This document shows, piece by piece, positions 48,576 through 56,254 of a stretch of DNA of 64,000 nt. The first letter of the stretch is position 1. Each line of letters begins with the position of its first letter. Source of the stretch: Pseudophaeobacter sp. EL27 (GTDB lineage Bacteria; Pseudomonadota; Alphaproteobacteria; Rhodobacterales; Rhodobacteraceae); contig NZ_OMPQ01000002.1 in assembly GCF_900313025.1 (NCBI RefSeq), positions 248,001 through 312,000 of the forward strand. The letters run 5' to 3'. A model generated the notes under the pieces. That model had not been told where the DNA came from, made no database searches, and was given only the letters and a program-made list of their open reading frames with translations. The position numbers and the translations under genes are program-made.

Positions 48576-48863
48576 CTAGTAGAATGCGGCCATGTTGTTC
48601 TGGATGATGATGCGCAGGGCATAGACCGCGATCAGCACCACCAGCGGCGCCAGATCAATGCCGCTCATATTGGGCATAATGCGGCGCACCGGCGCGTAAA
48701 GCGGCTCGAGAATACGCTGCAGCATGTACCAGATCTGGCTCACCAGCTGCTGTTGCAGGTTCAGCACCTGGAAATTGATCAGCCAGCTCATGATCACATG
48801 AGCGATGATGAAGAACCAGACGATGTCCAGGATCAGCAGCAGAATTTGGAACAGAGAGAGCAT
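48576..48863 (-). CDS. YggT family membrane protein
   Basis: 95 residues with two hydrophobic helices (FQILLLILDIVWFFIIAHVI and LAPLVVLIAVYALRIII) separated by the typical YggT loop LEPLYAPVRRIMPNMSGIDL. YggT proteins are small inner-membrane proteins with links to osmotic tolerance and cell division (YlmG in Gram-positives and plastids). It is single and divergent from the thioesterase-like gene. Confidence 0.93.
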   Translation of the reverse strand: MLSLFQILLLILDIVWFFIIAHVIMSWLINFQVLNLQQQLVSQIWYMLQRILEPLYAPVRRIMPNMSGIDLAPLVVLIAVYALRIIIQNNMAAFY

Positions 48864-48995
48864 TCTTTACCTCTTTGGAATAGCAGCCCTACAGGTAAGC
48901 AGCCCTGTGCCTATGTGCAAGGCTTCCGCGAGGTTGCGGTTGACCATTGGTTAATCGGTGGCAAGAGGGGCACAACTCGACAAGAAAGACTGCAT

Positions 48996-49544
48996 ATGTT
49001 TCCGATTTTTCGCCTGATCAAAGACCTGCTGGAGGCGCGCCGCATGGCGCCGCTGGATCTGACTGAAACCCATGTCTCCAACCATATCTGCTGGCCCTGG
49101 GATCTGGATATCTGGCTGGAGCTGAACAATGGCCGCGCCATGACCCTTTATGATCTGGGCCGCACCATGCAGGCCCAGCGCGTTGGGCTGATCAGCGCCC
49201 TGCGTCAGAACCGCTGGGGCATGACCGTGGCGGGCTCTTCCGTGCGGTTTCGCCAGCGCATCCGCGGCTTTGAACGGTTTGAAATGCGCAGCCGCGCGGT
49301 GGCCTGGGATGACAAATTCATCTACCTGGAACAGTCGATGTGGAAAAAGAACGGCAGTTGCGCCAGCCATGTGATGCTGCGCACTGCACTCACTGACAAA
49401 GATGGCATCGTGTCTCCTACTCGGGTGCTTGCGGCCATGGGCCGCGCAGACCAGCAGCCTTTTGAGATGCCCGACTGGATCGATGCCTGGCGCGCAGCGG
49501 ACGCGCAACGTCCCTGGCCACCAATGCAAGATACCCTTGCCTAG
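48996..49544 (+). CDS. Acyl-CoA thioesterase-like hotdog protein
   Basis: 182 residues from ATG 48996, with AAGAAAG upstream. It fits the hotdog-fold thioesterase family related to eukaryotic THEM6. Features are SNHICWPWDLDIWLELNNGR (the Asp in the first hotdog strand), YDLGRTMQAQRVGL, and later the strand pattern SVRFRQRIRGFERFEMRSR and SHVMLRTAL. Substrate is unknown. It may share a promoter region with yggT, and the MFS gene follows 59 bp downstream. Confidence 0.8.
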   Translation: MFPIFRLIKDLLEARRMAPLDLTETHVSNHICWPWDLDIWLELNNGRAMTLYDLGRTMQAQRVGLISALRQNRWGMTVAGSSVRFRQRIRGFERFEMRSRAVAWDDKFIYLEQSMWKKNGSCASHVMLRTALTDKDGIVSPTRVLAAMGRADQQPFEMPDWIDAWRAADAQRPWPPMQDTLA

Positions 49545-49603
49545 CGCGCTATGTGCCTGTCTTATCGCAGATAATGAAAATAATGCGGACAGGCAGGGAC
49601 AGA

Positions 49604-50968
49604 ATGAGCGAAATTTCAACGCGCAAGCGCATTTGGGGCTGGTGGTTCTTTGACTGGGCCAGCCAGCCCTATCACACGCTGCTGGTGACCTTTGTCTTTG
49701 GTCCCTTCTTTGCCGCCGTTGCCGCAGGCTATTTTATGGGAGAAGGTCTGGAACCCGAAGCGGCCAAGGCCCAGGCCCAGGCCCTGTGGTCGATTGGCAT
49801 GACCGTTACCGGGCTGATGATCGGTTTTGGCGCACCTTTCATTGGTGCCCTGGCAGATATCTCCGGACGCAAACGACCCTGGTTGATTGGCTTTTCGCTG
49901 ATGTATGTGCTCGGCGCCTGGGGGATCTGGTATTCGGACCCAGCAGGCAGCAACCTGTGGTGGATGCTGGTGACCTTTGGCTTTGGCTTCATCGGCGCAG
50001 AATTTGCGCTGATCTTTGCCAATTCGCAGCTGCCCAGCCTCGGCGATAAAGACGATGTTGGCGCCATCTCCGGCTCCGGCTTTGCCTTTGGCTATCTGGG
50101 AGGCGTGTTGGCGCTGTTCATCATGTTGCTGCTGTTTGTGGAACAGGGCAGCGGCAAAACCCTAATCGGTCTGGACCCTGTGCTGGGGCTGAATGCCGAG
50201 ACCCGCGAAGGCACCCGCGCAGTGGGGCCCTTTACAGCCCTGTGGTTCGTTACCTTTATGGTGCCCTATTTCCTCTGGGTCAAAGACGACGCTGGCACCG
50301 GCAAGCGCGGCACACTGGGGCAGGCCGTTTCCCTGGTGGTTTCCTCAGTAAAGGCCCTGCGATACCGGGGCAGCCTGGCGCGCTACCTTGGGTCGTCTAT
50401 GTTGTACCGGGACGCACTGAATGGGCTTTATGGATTTGGTGGGGTCTATGCCGCACTGGTGTTGGGCTGGGAAATCACCCTTATCGGCATCTTTGGCATC
50501 ATCTCGGCCATTGCCGCCGCAGCCTTTAGTTGGGTCGGCGGCTTAGCCGACAAACGCTATGGTCCCAAACCCGTCATCGTCACCGCGATCCTGGTGCTGA
50601 CGCTGGTCTGCATTACCGTGGTGAACATGTCACGCGAGTCGCTCTTTGGTATGCCCCTTGCAGAAGGCTCCAAATTGCCGGATGCAATCTTCTTTGGCTG
50701 CGGCATGCTGATCGGCGGTTTCGGCGGAATTTTGCAGGCTGCCAGCCGCAGCCTGATGGTGCGCCATACCGATCCTGCAAAGGCGACTGAGAGCTTTGGC
50801 CTCTATGGCCTGTCAGGGCGCGCCACTGCCTTTTTGGCGCCGGGGCTGATTGGGCTTGCCACAACCGTGACCGGTAGCGCACGATTGGGCATTAGCCCGG
50901 TGATTTTTCTGTTTATCCTCGGGTTGATCGTGTTGTACCGGGTCAAGGCAGAAGGAGATCAGAGTTGA
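49604..50968 (+). CDS. MFS transporter, UMF1/Atg22-like
   Basis: 454 residues from ATG 49604, with AGGGA upstream, and about twelve transmembrane helices. The N-terminus WGWWFFDWASQPYHTLLVTF is typical of the UMF1 (unknown major facilitator 1) branch related to yeast vacuolar Atg22. Further signatures are the cytoplasmic loop DISGRKRPW and the late ASRSLMVRHTDPAKATESFG. The substrate is unknown. mepA begins inside its stop codon (TTG at 50965, TGA at 50966). Confidence 0.92.
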   Translation: MSEISTRKRIWGWWFFDWASQPYHTLLVTFVFGPFFAAVAAGYFMGEGLEPEAAKAQAQALWSIGMTVTGLMIGFGAPFIGALADISGRKRPWLIGFSLMYVLGAWGIWYSDPAGSNLWWMLVTFGFGFIGAEFALIFANSQLPSLGDKDDVGAISGSGFAFGYLGGVLALFIMLLLFVEQGSGKTLIGLDPVLGLNAETREGTRAVGPFTALWFVTFMVPYFLWVKDDAGTGKRGTLGQAVSLVVSSVKALRYRGSLARYLGSSMLYRDALNGLYGFGGVYAALVLGWEITLIGIFGIISAIAAAAFSWVGGLADKRYGPKPVIVTAILVLTLVCITVVNMSRESLFGMPLAEGSKLPDAIFFGCGMLIGGFGGILQAASRSLMVRHTDPAKATESFGLYGLSGRATAFLAPGLIGLATTVTGSARLGISPVIFLFILGLIVLYRVKAEGDQS

Positions 50969-51834
50969 GACTGCTGTTAGCGAGTTTTTGTTTAGTCATT
51001 GCGGGTCTCACCACCGCCGATGCTGCCACCCCGGCCAAGCAGCTGTTTGGCGCCAAGGATAGTGGATCACAACAGGCTCCGGCCGCCTATGGTTCTTATG
51101 CCAAAGGCTGTGTCGCCGGCGCAGTCCAGCTGCCGGAAACCGGACCGACCTGGCAGGCCATGCGGCTTAGCCGCAATCGCAACTGGGGTCATCCCGAAAC
51201 CATCAGCTTTATAGAAAAGCTCAGCCGGGTGGCGGCCAGCCAGCCGGGCTGGAACGGGCTTTATATTGGCGATATCAGCCAGCCGCGCGGCGGGCCTATG
51301 TTGTCAGGCCATCGCAGCCATCAAATGGGGCTGGATATCGATATCTGGATGCGCCCGGCCGATAAGCTGACCTATAGCCGGGCCCAGCGCGAAAAGATCT
51401 CCTCCATCTCGATGCGGCGCAGCAATGGTGCCTTTGTCAATTCCGATTGGACCCGCGCCCATCACGAGATCATCAAGGCTGCCGCCTCTGACAAACGTGT
51501 GGCACGGATCTTTGTCTTCCCCGGTGCCAAGGTGCAGATGTGCAAGGACGCCAAGGGCGACCGGCGCTGGCTGCGCAAAATCCGCCCCTGGTGGGGCCAT
51601 CACTATCATTTCCATGTGCGCCTCGCCTGCCCCAAGGGGGCCAGCGGCTGCGTTAATCAGGATCGCCCACCGCGCGGCGATGGCTGTGACGCGGCGCAGA
51701 AATGGGTTGATGATATCTTGAACCCGCCCCCGCCAAAGCCAGCGGACCCCAATGCCCCGGCTCCCAAACCCCGGCGGGAATACACCCTCACGGATCTGCC
51801 CAAACAATGCGCAGCTGTATTGAACGCAAACTGA
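50965..51834 (+). CDS. mepA: Penicillin-insensitive murein endopeptidase
   Basis: 289 residues starting at TTG 50965, which overlaps the MFS stop (GTTGA) and has AAGGAG 7 nt upstream. A Sec signal peptide (LLLASFCLVIAGLTTADA) directs it to the periplasm. The MepA/M74 zinc site is complete: SGHRSHQMGLDID supplies His and Asp ligands, and WGHHYHFHVRL supplies the second His set. It cuts D-Ala-meso-DAP cross-links in peptidoglycan. The Pro-rich tail (PPPPKPADPNAPAPKP) is probably disordered. Confidence 0.95.
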   Translation: MRLLLASFCLVIAGLTTADAATPAKQLFGAKDSGSQQAPAAYGSYAKGCVAGAVQLPETGPTWQAMRLSRNRNWGHPETISFIEKLSRVAASQPGWNGLYIGDISQPRGGPMLSGHRSHQMGLDIDIWMRPADKLTYSRAQREKISSISMRRSNGAFVNSDWTRAHHEIIKAAASDKRVARIFVFPGAKVQMCKDAKGDRRWLRKIRPWWGHHYHFHVRLACPKGASGCVNQDRPPRGDGCDAAQKWVDDILNPPPPKPADPNAPAPKPRREYTLTDLPKQCAAVLNAN

Positions 51835-51845
51835 GTTAGGCCAGG

Positions 51846-52775
51846 ATGACGCGTAGAAAACTGGCCGGCGGCCTGGTGCTGATCACCGGTCTGATTGCGG
51901 CCGCTGCCACCCTGGCAGCAAGCAGGCAGGCCGGAACAACATTCCACCCGCGTGCCAGCGCAGAGCAAGCACAGCCCGCCGGGAGCTACACCTGGCGGGC
52001 CAGCCCCGATTGGTTTGGGGGTTTCTCCGGGCTAGAGCTCTCGGCGGATGGATCGCAGATGGTTGTCCTCAGTGATCGCGCGCATCTGGTGCGGGCTGAT
52101 GTCCATCGACAGAACGGCGAGATCGCATCGGTCTCCCTGCACAGCGCCCAACACCTGCGCTCCTCCAAGGGGCGGCGGCTTTTGGGCCGGATCATGGACA
52201 GCGAAGGCCTGGCCCTGGCGCCGGATGGCTCGCTGTTCATCTCCTTTGAGGGTCTGTCGCGGGTTGTGCATCACCAAACCGAGGCCAGCCGCGCCCGCGT
52301 GCTGCCCCGCCCCAATGATTTTCGCGGCTTGCCCTTGAACAAATCGCTCGAGGCCCTCGCCATTGACCCGCAGGGGCGGCTCTATACCCTACCGGAAAAA
52401 GTCCTGAACGCCGATGGGGAGATCCCGGTCTGGCGCTGGAATGGCGCACGCTGGAGCCAGCCCTTTACCCTGCCCCGGCGCGGCGGCTTTCTGCCTGTAG
52501 GCGCCGATTTTGGTCCTGATGGCCGGTTTTACCTGCTGGAGCGCAACTTTGTCTTCATCGGATTTCGCAGTCGGCTGCGGCGCTGGGACATCACCGATCA
52601 GGGCGCGATAAACGAAGTGACCCTAATGGAAAGCAGCACCGGCGTGCATGACAACCTCGAAGGCCTGTCTGTCTGGCGCGACACCACGGGAATCCTGCGG
52701 GCCACCATGGTGTCGGATGACAATTTCAAAGCCCTGCAACGCACCGAACTGGTGGAATACACCCTGCCGGACTGA
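51846..52775 (+). CDS. Esterase-like activity of phytase family protein
   Basis: 309 residues starting 12 bp after mepA. An N-terminal signal or anchor (LAGGLVLITGLIAAAATLAA) is followed by a beta-propeller-like phytase_like domain: FSGLELSADGSQMVVLSDRA, DSEGLALAPDGSLFISFEG, LEALAIDPQGRLYTLPE and DNLEGLSVWRD. It is probably a periplasmic or membrane-anchored hydrolase of unknown substrate and likely co-transcribed with mepA. Confidence 0.88.
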   Translation: MTRRKLAGGLVLITGLIAAAATLAASRQAGTTFHPRASAEQAQPAGSYTWRASPDWFGGFSGLELSADGSQMVVLSDRAHLVRADVHRQNGEIASVSLHSAQHLRSSKGRRLLGRIMDSEGLALAPDGSLFISFEGLSRVVHHQTEASRARVLPRPNDFRGLPLNKSLEALAIDPQGRLYTLPEKVLNADGEIPVWRWNGARWSQPFTLPRRGGFLPVGADFGPDGRFYLLERNFVFIGFRSRLRRWDITDQGAINEVTLMESSTGVHDNLEGLSVWRDTTGILRATMVSDDNFKALQRTELVEYTLPD

Positions 52776-52828
52776 GGGAAGGTATCTCTAGTCCTCGACA
52801 CTGAGATGAAGATACAGACTCTGCTGTC

Positions 52829-53524
52829 CTAGAGGGCAGACACTTCGAACCCATCCAACAGTTCGGCGACCGAAAGCATAAATACGAGCATGGCGCTTGG
52901 AAATAGCTCTGCATTCCCAGAGGCCGAATAGACACTATCACCCCTTTGCCACTCGCAACTCATAGACGAAAATTGCCTGCGACATGGCTCCACCCGCGCA
53001 GGGCCACCTTTGCCATGGTTGAAATCCACCGCCTTACCGATGATCACTGTTTTCTCCCGTGTTTCATAGCGTGGGACCAAATCCGACACGGATACCTTAA
53101 CAAGGAAATACTTGCCCCCCCGGCTCAGGGCTCCCATTGTAGGGGCTATACTGCCACGGAATTTCATGCCTGTTTTCGCCGAGCCAATAGTGCTGATGGA
53201 ATCCGCTATCCATCTTTGGCAAGAATGGAAGGCAGGCTGCGATAGTTAGAACGATCAACCCCCTTGGTAGTGACGCGGGGAGAGGGGACGTCGCCGGAAC
53301 CAAAGGCCCAACATCCCAACCGTGGCCAAAACAGGCAGGACAATGGCACCATAGCGCAACGGACCAAACAGATCCCCACGAGCGGTCATTGGGTGATAAA
53401 ATTCGGAAACCTTGAGCGAGACATAGGTACCGCCGCCCCAGGCAAATGACGCGACAACCGCGCACCAAAACAACATGCTAAATCGAAACATGCCCCAACA
53501 TACCTCTGCGACTGAGGGCTTCAA
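52829..53524 (-). pseudogene. Membrane protein gene broken by two homopolymer frameshifts
   Basis: Three overlapping frames on the minus strand join into one protein of about 230 residues. Frame 1 (53524 to 53255) gives two helices and ends ..SPRHYQGG. Adding one G at the G5 run (53259-53263) continues as LIVLTIAACLPFLPKMDSG and HYWLGENRHEIPWQYSP, ending ..SPEPGG. Removing one G at the G7 run (53115-53121) continues as KYFLVKVSVSDLVP to the stop at 52829. The result is three helices plus a soluble domain. Opposite single-base changes at two homopolymers suggest sequencing error, or alternatively a recent pseudogene. The family is not recognised. Confidence 0.7.
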
Positions 53525-53581
53525 CTCTCAATCTCCTCAAAATTGTCTCCCCCTGTGAAGCCACTGGTTGGCGAAACCACA

Positions 53582-53648
53582 GAGCGGTGCCGAGCCCAAC
53601 GGGAGAGGCACATTCTTTGTATGTGGCGATCTGGGCGGGAGCCCCCCT
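53582..53648 (-). repeat. Intergenic repeat family, copy D
   Basis: Read on the minus strand this has GGGGGGCTCCCGCCC, the variable hairpin CACAT-acaaaga-ATGTG (53609-53625) and TCTCCCGTTGGGCTCGG, matching the other copies. The GC-rich end hairpin is replaced by other sequence. It sits between divergent genes, unlike the other copies. A separate hairpin, GCACCcGCAGG / CCTGCGGTGC, follows at 53655-53676. No other signal is recognised in 53525-53781. Confidence 0.6.
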
Positions 53649-53781
53649 TCCGCTGCACCCGCAGGCCCTGCGGTGCGTCAAAACACTTGCCAACGGCCTC
53701 CAACACAGCTAGGTGAGCGCGTCTTCCGCACAAGATGCGGAACAAGTCGCCGCGACCTTGTATAAAAAACGGAACTGAAAA

Positions 53782-54405
53782 ATGAATCGTTCTCATCTAC
53801 CTGGCATTCTTGCCATGGCTGCCGTTGTGGTGGCCTCCAATATCCTGGTGCAATTCCTGTTTGGCCAATGGCTGACCTGGGGCGCCTTTACCTATCCAAT
53901 CGCCTTTCTCATCACCGATGTGATGAACCGTGTCTATGGCGCCGGACCAGCCCGCCGCGTGGTCTTTGTCGGCTTTGTCGTGGGCGTGATCTGCTCGCTC
54001 ATCGGCACGCAAATTATGGGCGAGTTTGGCCCGCTGGTCACCCTGCGCATCGCGCTTGGCTCTGGCCTCGCCTTCCTCACCGCGCAGCTGCTCGACGTAT
54101 CGATCTTTGCCGCCCTGCGGTCCGGCAAATGGTGGCGTGCGCCGCTGGCCTCCACTCTGGTGGGTTCCTCGGTGGACACGGCGATCTTCTTTACCGTGGC
54201 CTTTTCCGGCGCGCTGACCTGGATCGAACCCGCCAATGACATCTCCTGGGCGGCAGAAATGCTGCCACTTCTGGGTGCTGGCCCCATGGCGCCGCTCTGG
54301 ATCTCGCTGGCGGTAGCCGACTGGATGGTGAAGCTCTCGCTGGCCCTGCTGGCGCTGCTGCCCTTCCGTATGATTGTCAGCCACCTGACGGCCAAACCCG
54401 CATAA
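53782..54405 (+). CDS. Queuosine precursor transporter (VUT family)
   Basis: A 207-residue inner-membrane protein with about six helices, of the VUT/ECF-like family that includes YhhQ, the importer of preQ0/preQ1 for queuosine tRNA modification. It has YPIAFLITDVMNRVYGAGPARRVV near the start (conserved D-x-x-N), IALGSGLAFLTAQLLDVSIF, and WWRAPLASTLVGSSVDTAIFF. No preQ1 riboswitch is recognisable upstream, where repeat copy D lies. A rho-independent terminator follows. Confidence 0.92.
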   Translation: MNRSHLPGILAMAAVVVASNILVQFLFGQWLTWGAFTYPIAFLITDVMNRVYGAGPARRVVFVGFVVGVICSLIGTQIMGEFGPLVTLRIALGSGLAFLTAQLLDVSIFAALRSGKWWRAPLASTLVGSSVDTAIFFTVAFSGALTWIEPANDISWAAEMLPLLGAGPMAPLWISLAVADWMVKLSLALLALLPFRMIVSHLTAKPA

Positions 54406-54433
54406 GCCTCCACAGCAATACAACACACTTGGC

Positions 54434-54466
54434 AAAAGGCCGTGGTCCATGGGGCTGCGGCCTTTT
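54434..54466 (+). terminator. Intrinsic terminator after the queuosine precursor transporter
   Basis: A perfect 9-bp inverted repeat, AAAAGGCCG (54434-54442) and CGGCCTTTT (54458-54466), lies just past the transporter stop and ends in a T-run. Confidence 0.8.
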
Positions 54467-54497
54467 CCATTTGCGCCAGCCGCGCTACATCCGGCTC

Positions 54498-54917
54498 ATG
54501 CTCCATATCACCAACGATATCGCCCTCCAGGACTGGGAACTCTCCGAGAGCTTCATGCGCGCCTCGGGCCCAGGCGGGCAGAACGTCAACAAGGTGGCCA
54601 CCGCCGTCGAGTTACGGTTCGAGGCCGCGCGCTCCCCAGCGCTCACCCCGGCGGTGAAATCCCGTCTCAAACGGCTGGCCGGTCGGCGCTGGACCAAAGA
54701 GGGCGCGATCCTGATGCAATGCGACGAGACCCGCTCGCAGCTGCGCAACCGCGAACTGGTGCGCGAACGGCTGGTCGAGCTCATTCGCAAGGCCCTGGTG
54801 GCACCAAAGCGTCGTATAGCGACCAAACCAACTCGCGGTTCCGTCAAACGGCGGCTGGAAGGCAAAAAGCAGCGCAGCGCTATCAAATCGACGCGAGGGA
54901 AAATCACCCCCGAGTGA
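54498..54917 (+). CDS. arfB: Alternative ribosome-rescue factor ArfB (peptidyl-tRNA hydrolase)
   Basis: 139 residues from ATG 54498. It has the GGQ motif in SGPGGQNVNKVATAVELRF, which hydrolyses peptidyl-tRNA on stalled ribosomes. The long basic C-terminal tail (KPTRGSVKRRLEGKKQRS) enters the empty mRNA channel. The domain and tail layout are typical of ArfB/YaeJ. It is single, between the transporter and the SDR gene. Confidence 0.94.
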   Translation: MLHITNDIALQDWELSESFMRASGPGGQNVNKVATAVELRFEAARSPALTPAVKSRLKRLAGRRWTKEGAILMQCDETRSQLRNRELVRERLVELIRKALVAPKRRIATKPTRGSVKRRLEGKKQRSAIKSTRGKITPE

Positions 54918-54984
54918 TCCTTATGATTGCACCCAAGCCCTGGCTTAGCCATGTTCAGTGCAAATGGATTTGAGGGAGAAGACT

Positions 54985-55731
54985 ATGCGGCTGGCAGGAA
55001 AATGCGCCATTGTAACGGGTGGAGCCTCGGGCTTTGGTCTTGGCATCGTTGATAAATTTCTGACCGAGGGCGCCCGGGTGATGATCGCCGATATCAATAT
55101 TGATGGCGCCTCGGCATTGGCCGCTGAACGCGGCGACATGGCCATGGCCCAGCAGGTCGATGTCAGCAATGCCGCCTCGGTGAATGCCATGGCAGAGGCG
55201 GCAATTGGCGCCTTTGGCCGCGTTGATATTCTGATCAACAACGCTGGTGTTACCCATCTGCCCACCCCGCTGGACGAGGTGAGTGAGGAGGATTTTGACC
55301 GGGTGTTCAATGTGAATATGAAATCCGTCTATCTGACCGCCCGTGCCCTGGTACCGCATATGAAGGCAAATTCCAGCGGAGCCATCCTCAACGTGGCCTC
55401 CACCGCAGGCGTGTCACCGCGCGCCAATCTGAACTGGTACAATGCCTCCAAGGGCTGGATGATCACCGCCACCAAAACCATGGCAGTGGAACTGGCCCCC
55501 AGAGGTATCCGGGTGAATGCCATCAACCCGGTGGCCGGCGAGACCCCGCTGCTGCAGTCCTTCATGGGCGAAGACACGCCGGAGATCCGCGCCAAGTTCC
55601 TGTCCACCATTCCAATCGGGCGGTTCTCCACCCCTCAGGACATGGGCAATGCCGCCTGCTATCTGTGTTCTGACGAGGCCAGCATGGTCACAGGTGTGGC
55701 TATGGAAGTCGACGGAGGGCGCTGCATATGA
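54985..55731 (+). CDS. SDR family oxidoreductase
   Basis: 248 residues from ATG 54985, with GGGAGAAG upstream. It is a short-chain dehydrogenase with the Rossmann motif TGGASGFGLG, NNAG, and a YNASK catalytic Tyr/Lys with the upstream Ser (NVASTAGVSPR). Asp in ADINIDGA after the second strand suggests NAD+ preference. It is the first gene of a cluster with a cupin gene (4-bp overlap) and a P1 peptidase. The substrate is unknown; glucose-1-dehydrogenase-type annotation is common for relatives. Confidence 0.93.
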   Translation: MRLAGKCAIVTGGASGFGLGIVDKFLTEGARVMIADINIDGASALAAERGDMAMAQQVDVSNAASVNAMAEAAIGAFGRVDILINNAGVTHLPTPLDEVSEEDFDRVFNVNMKSVYLTARALVPHMKANSSGAILNVASTAGVSPRANLNWYNASKGWMITATKTMAVELAPRGIRVNAINPVAGETPLLQSFMGEDTPEIRAKFLSTIPIGRFSTPQDMGNAACYLCSDEASMVTGVAMEVDGGRCI

Positions 55732-56081
55732 AAACGATCAATCTGGCCGAAAAACTGGCGTTCTTTGACAGCCATTGGGACCCCAAGGTGGTGGCCGACT
55801 ATAATGATAACGAGATCATGGTGGTCAAATTTCAGGGTGAATTCCCGTTTCACCTGCATGAAGACACAGATGACTTCTTCCTGGTACTTGAAGGCGAGAT
55901 GTTGATGGATATCGAGGGCGAGGCCTCGCATCCGGTCTCAGCCGGCGAGCTGTTTGTGGTGCCTAAGGGGGTCACCCACCGTCCGCGTGCCGCGCAGGAA
56001 TGCAAGGTGCTGCTGATCGAGCCCAAGGGAGAGCCGAACTCGGGCGATCCCACCACTGCGGCCGCAAAAAACCGGATCTAA
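55728..56081 (+). CDS. Cupin domain-containing protein
   Basis: 117 residues forming a single small beta-barrel cupin. The metal-site motif 1 reads HLHEDTDDFFLVLEGEM (two His and a Glu-like position), and motif 2 is GELFVVPKGVTHRP with the last His. It may be a sugar/isomerase-like or dioxygenase-like cupin, or simply a ligand binder. It overlaps the SDR gene by 4 bp, so it probably works in the same pathway. Confidence 0.9.
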   Translation: MKTINLAEKLAFFDSHWDPKVVADYNDNEIMVVKFQGEFPFHLHEDTDDFFLVLEGEMLMDIEGEASHPVSAGELFVVPKGVTHRPRAAQECKVLLIEPKGEPNSGDPTTAAAKNRI

Positions 56082-56198
56082 CACGCGGTTTTGCGGGAAC
56101 TTGGCGGTTCGGCGCAGCCTGTTTGCGCCGGATCAAAGACCCAGCCGGAATCACGCCTAAAAGGGAGGGGCAATTTGCCCCGCCGTACGTTTTGGAAC

Positions 56199-56254
56199 AG
56201 GAGGTCATCAGATGATCCCAACCCTGATGAAACCGGCCCGATGAAACCAGGGCC
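56199..56254 (+). promoter_or_regulatory. Shine-Dalgarno and duplicated start region of the P1 peptidase
   Basis: A perfect AGGAGGT (56199-56205) precedes ATG 56212, but that frame encodes only MIPTLMKPAR and stops at 56242-56244, overlapping the peptidase ATG at 56241 (ATGA). The cause is a near-repeat: GATGAAACCGGCCC (56226-56239) followed by GATGAAACCAGGGCC (56240-56254). Removing one 14-nt unit would put ATG 56212 in frame with the peptidase. Confidence 0.75.

Noticed and set aside
53545-53710. Possible 6S RNA or other structured ncRNA upstream of the queuosine precursor transporter
   Set aside because: The segment has a CACATTC...ATGTGG hairpin and a GAGCC-like motif that recall 6S RNA, but it aligns much better with the intergenic repeat family found elsewhere in the window (copy D).
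53655-53781. preQ1 riboswitch before the queuosine precursor transporter gene
   Set aside because: No preQ1-type pseudoknot (short hairpin plus A-rich tail pairing near the start codon) could be recognised; only an unrelated GC-rich hairpin at 53655-53676.
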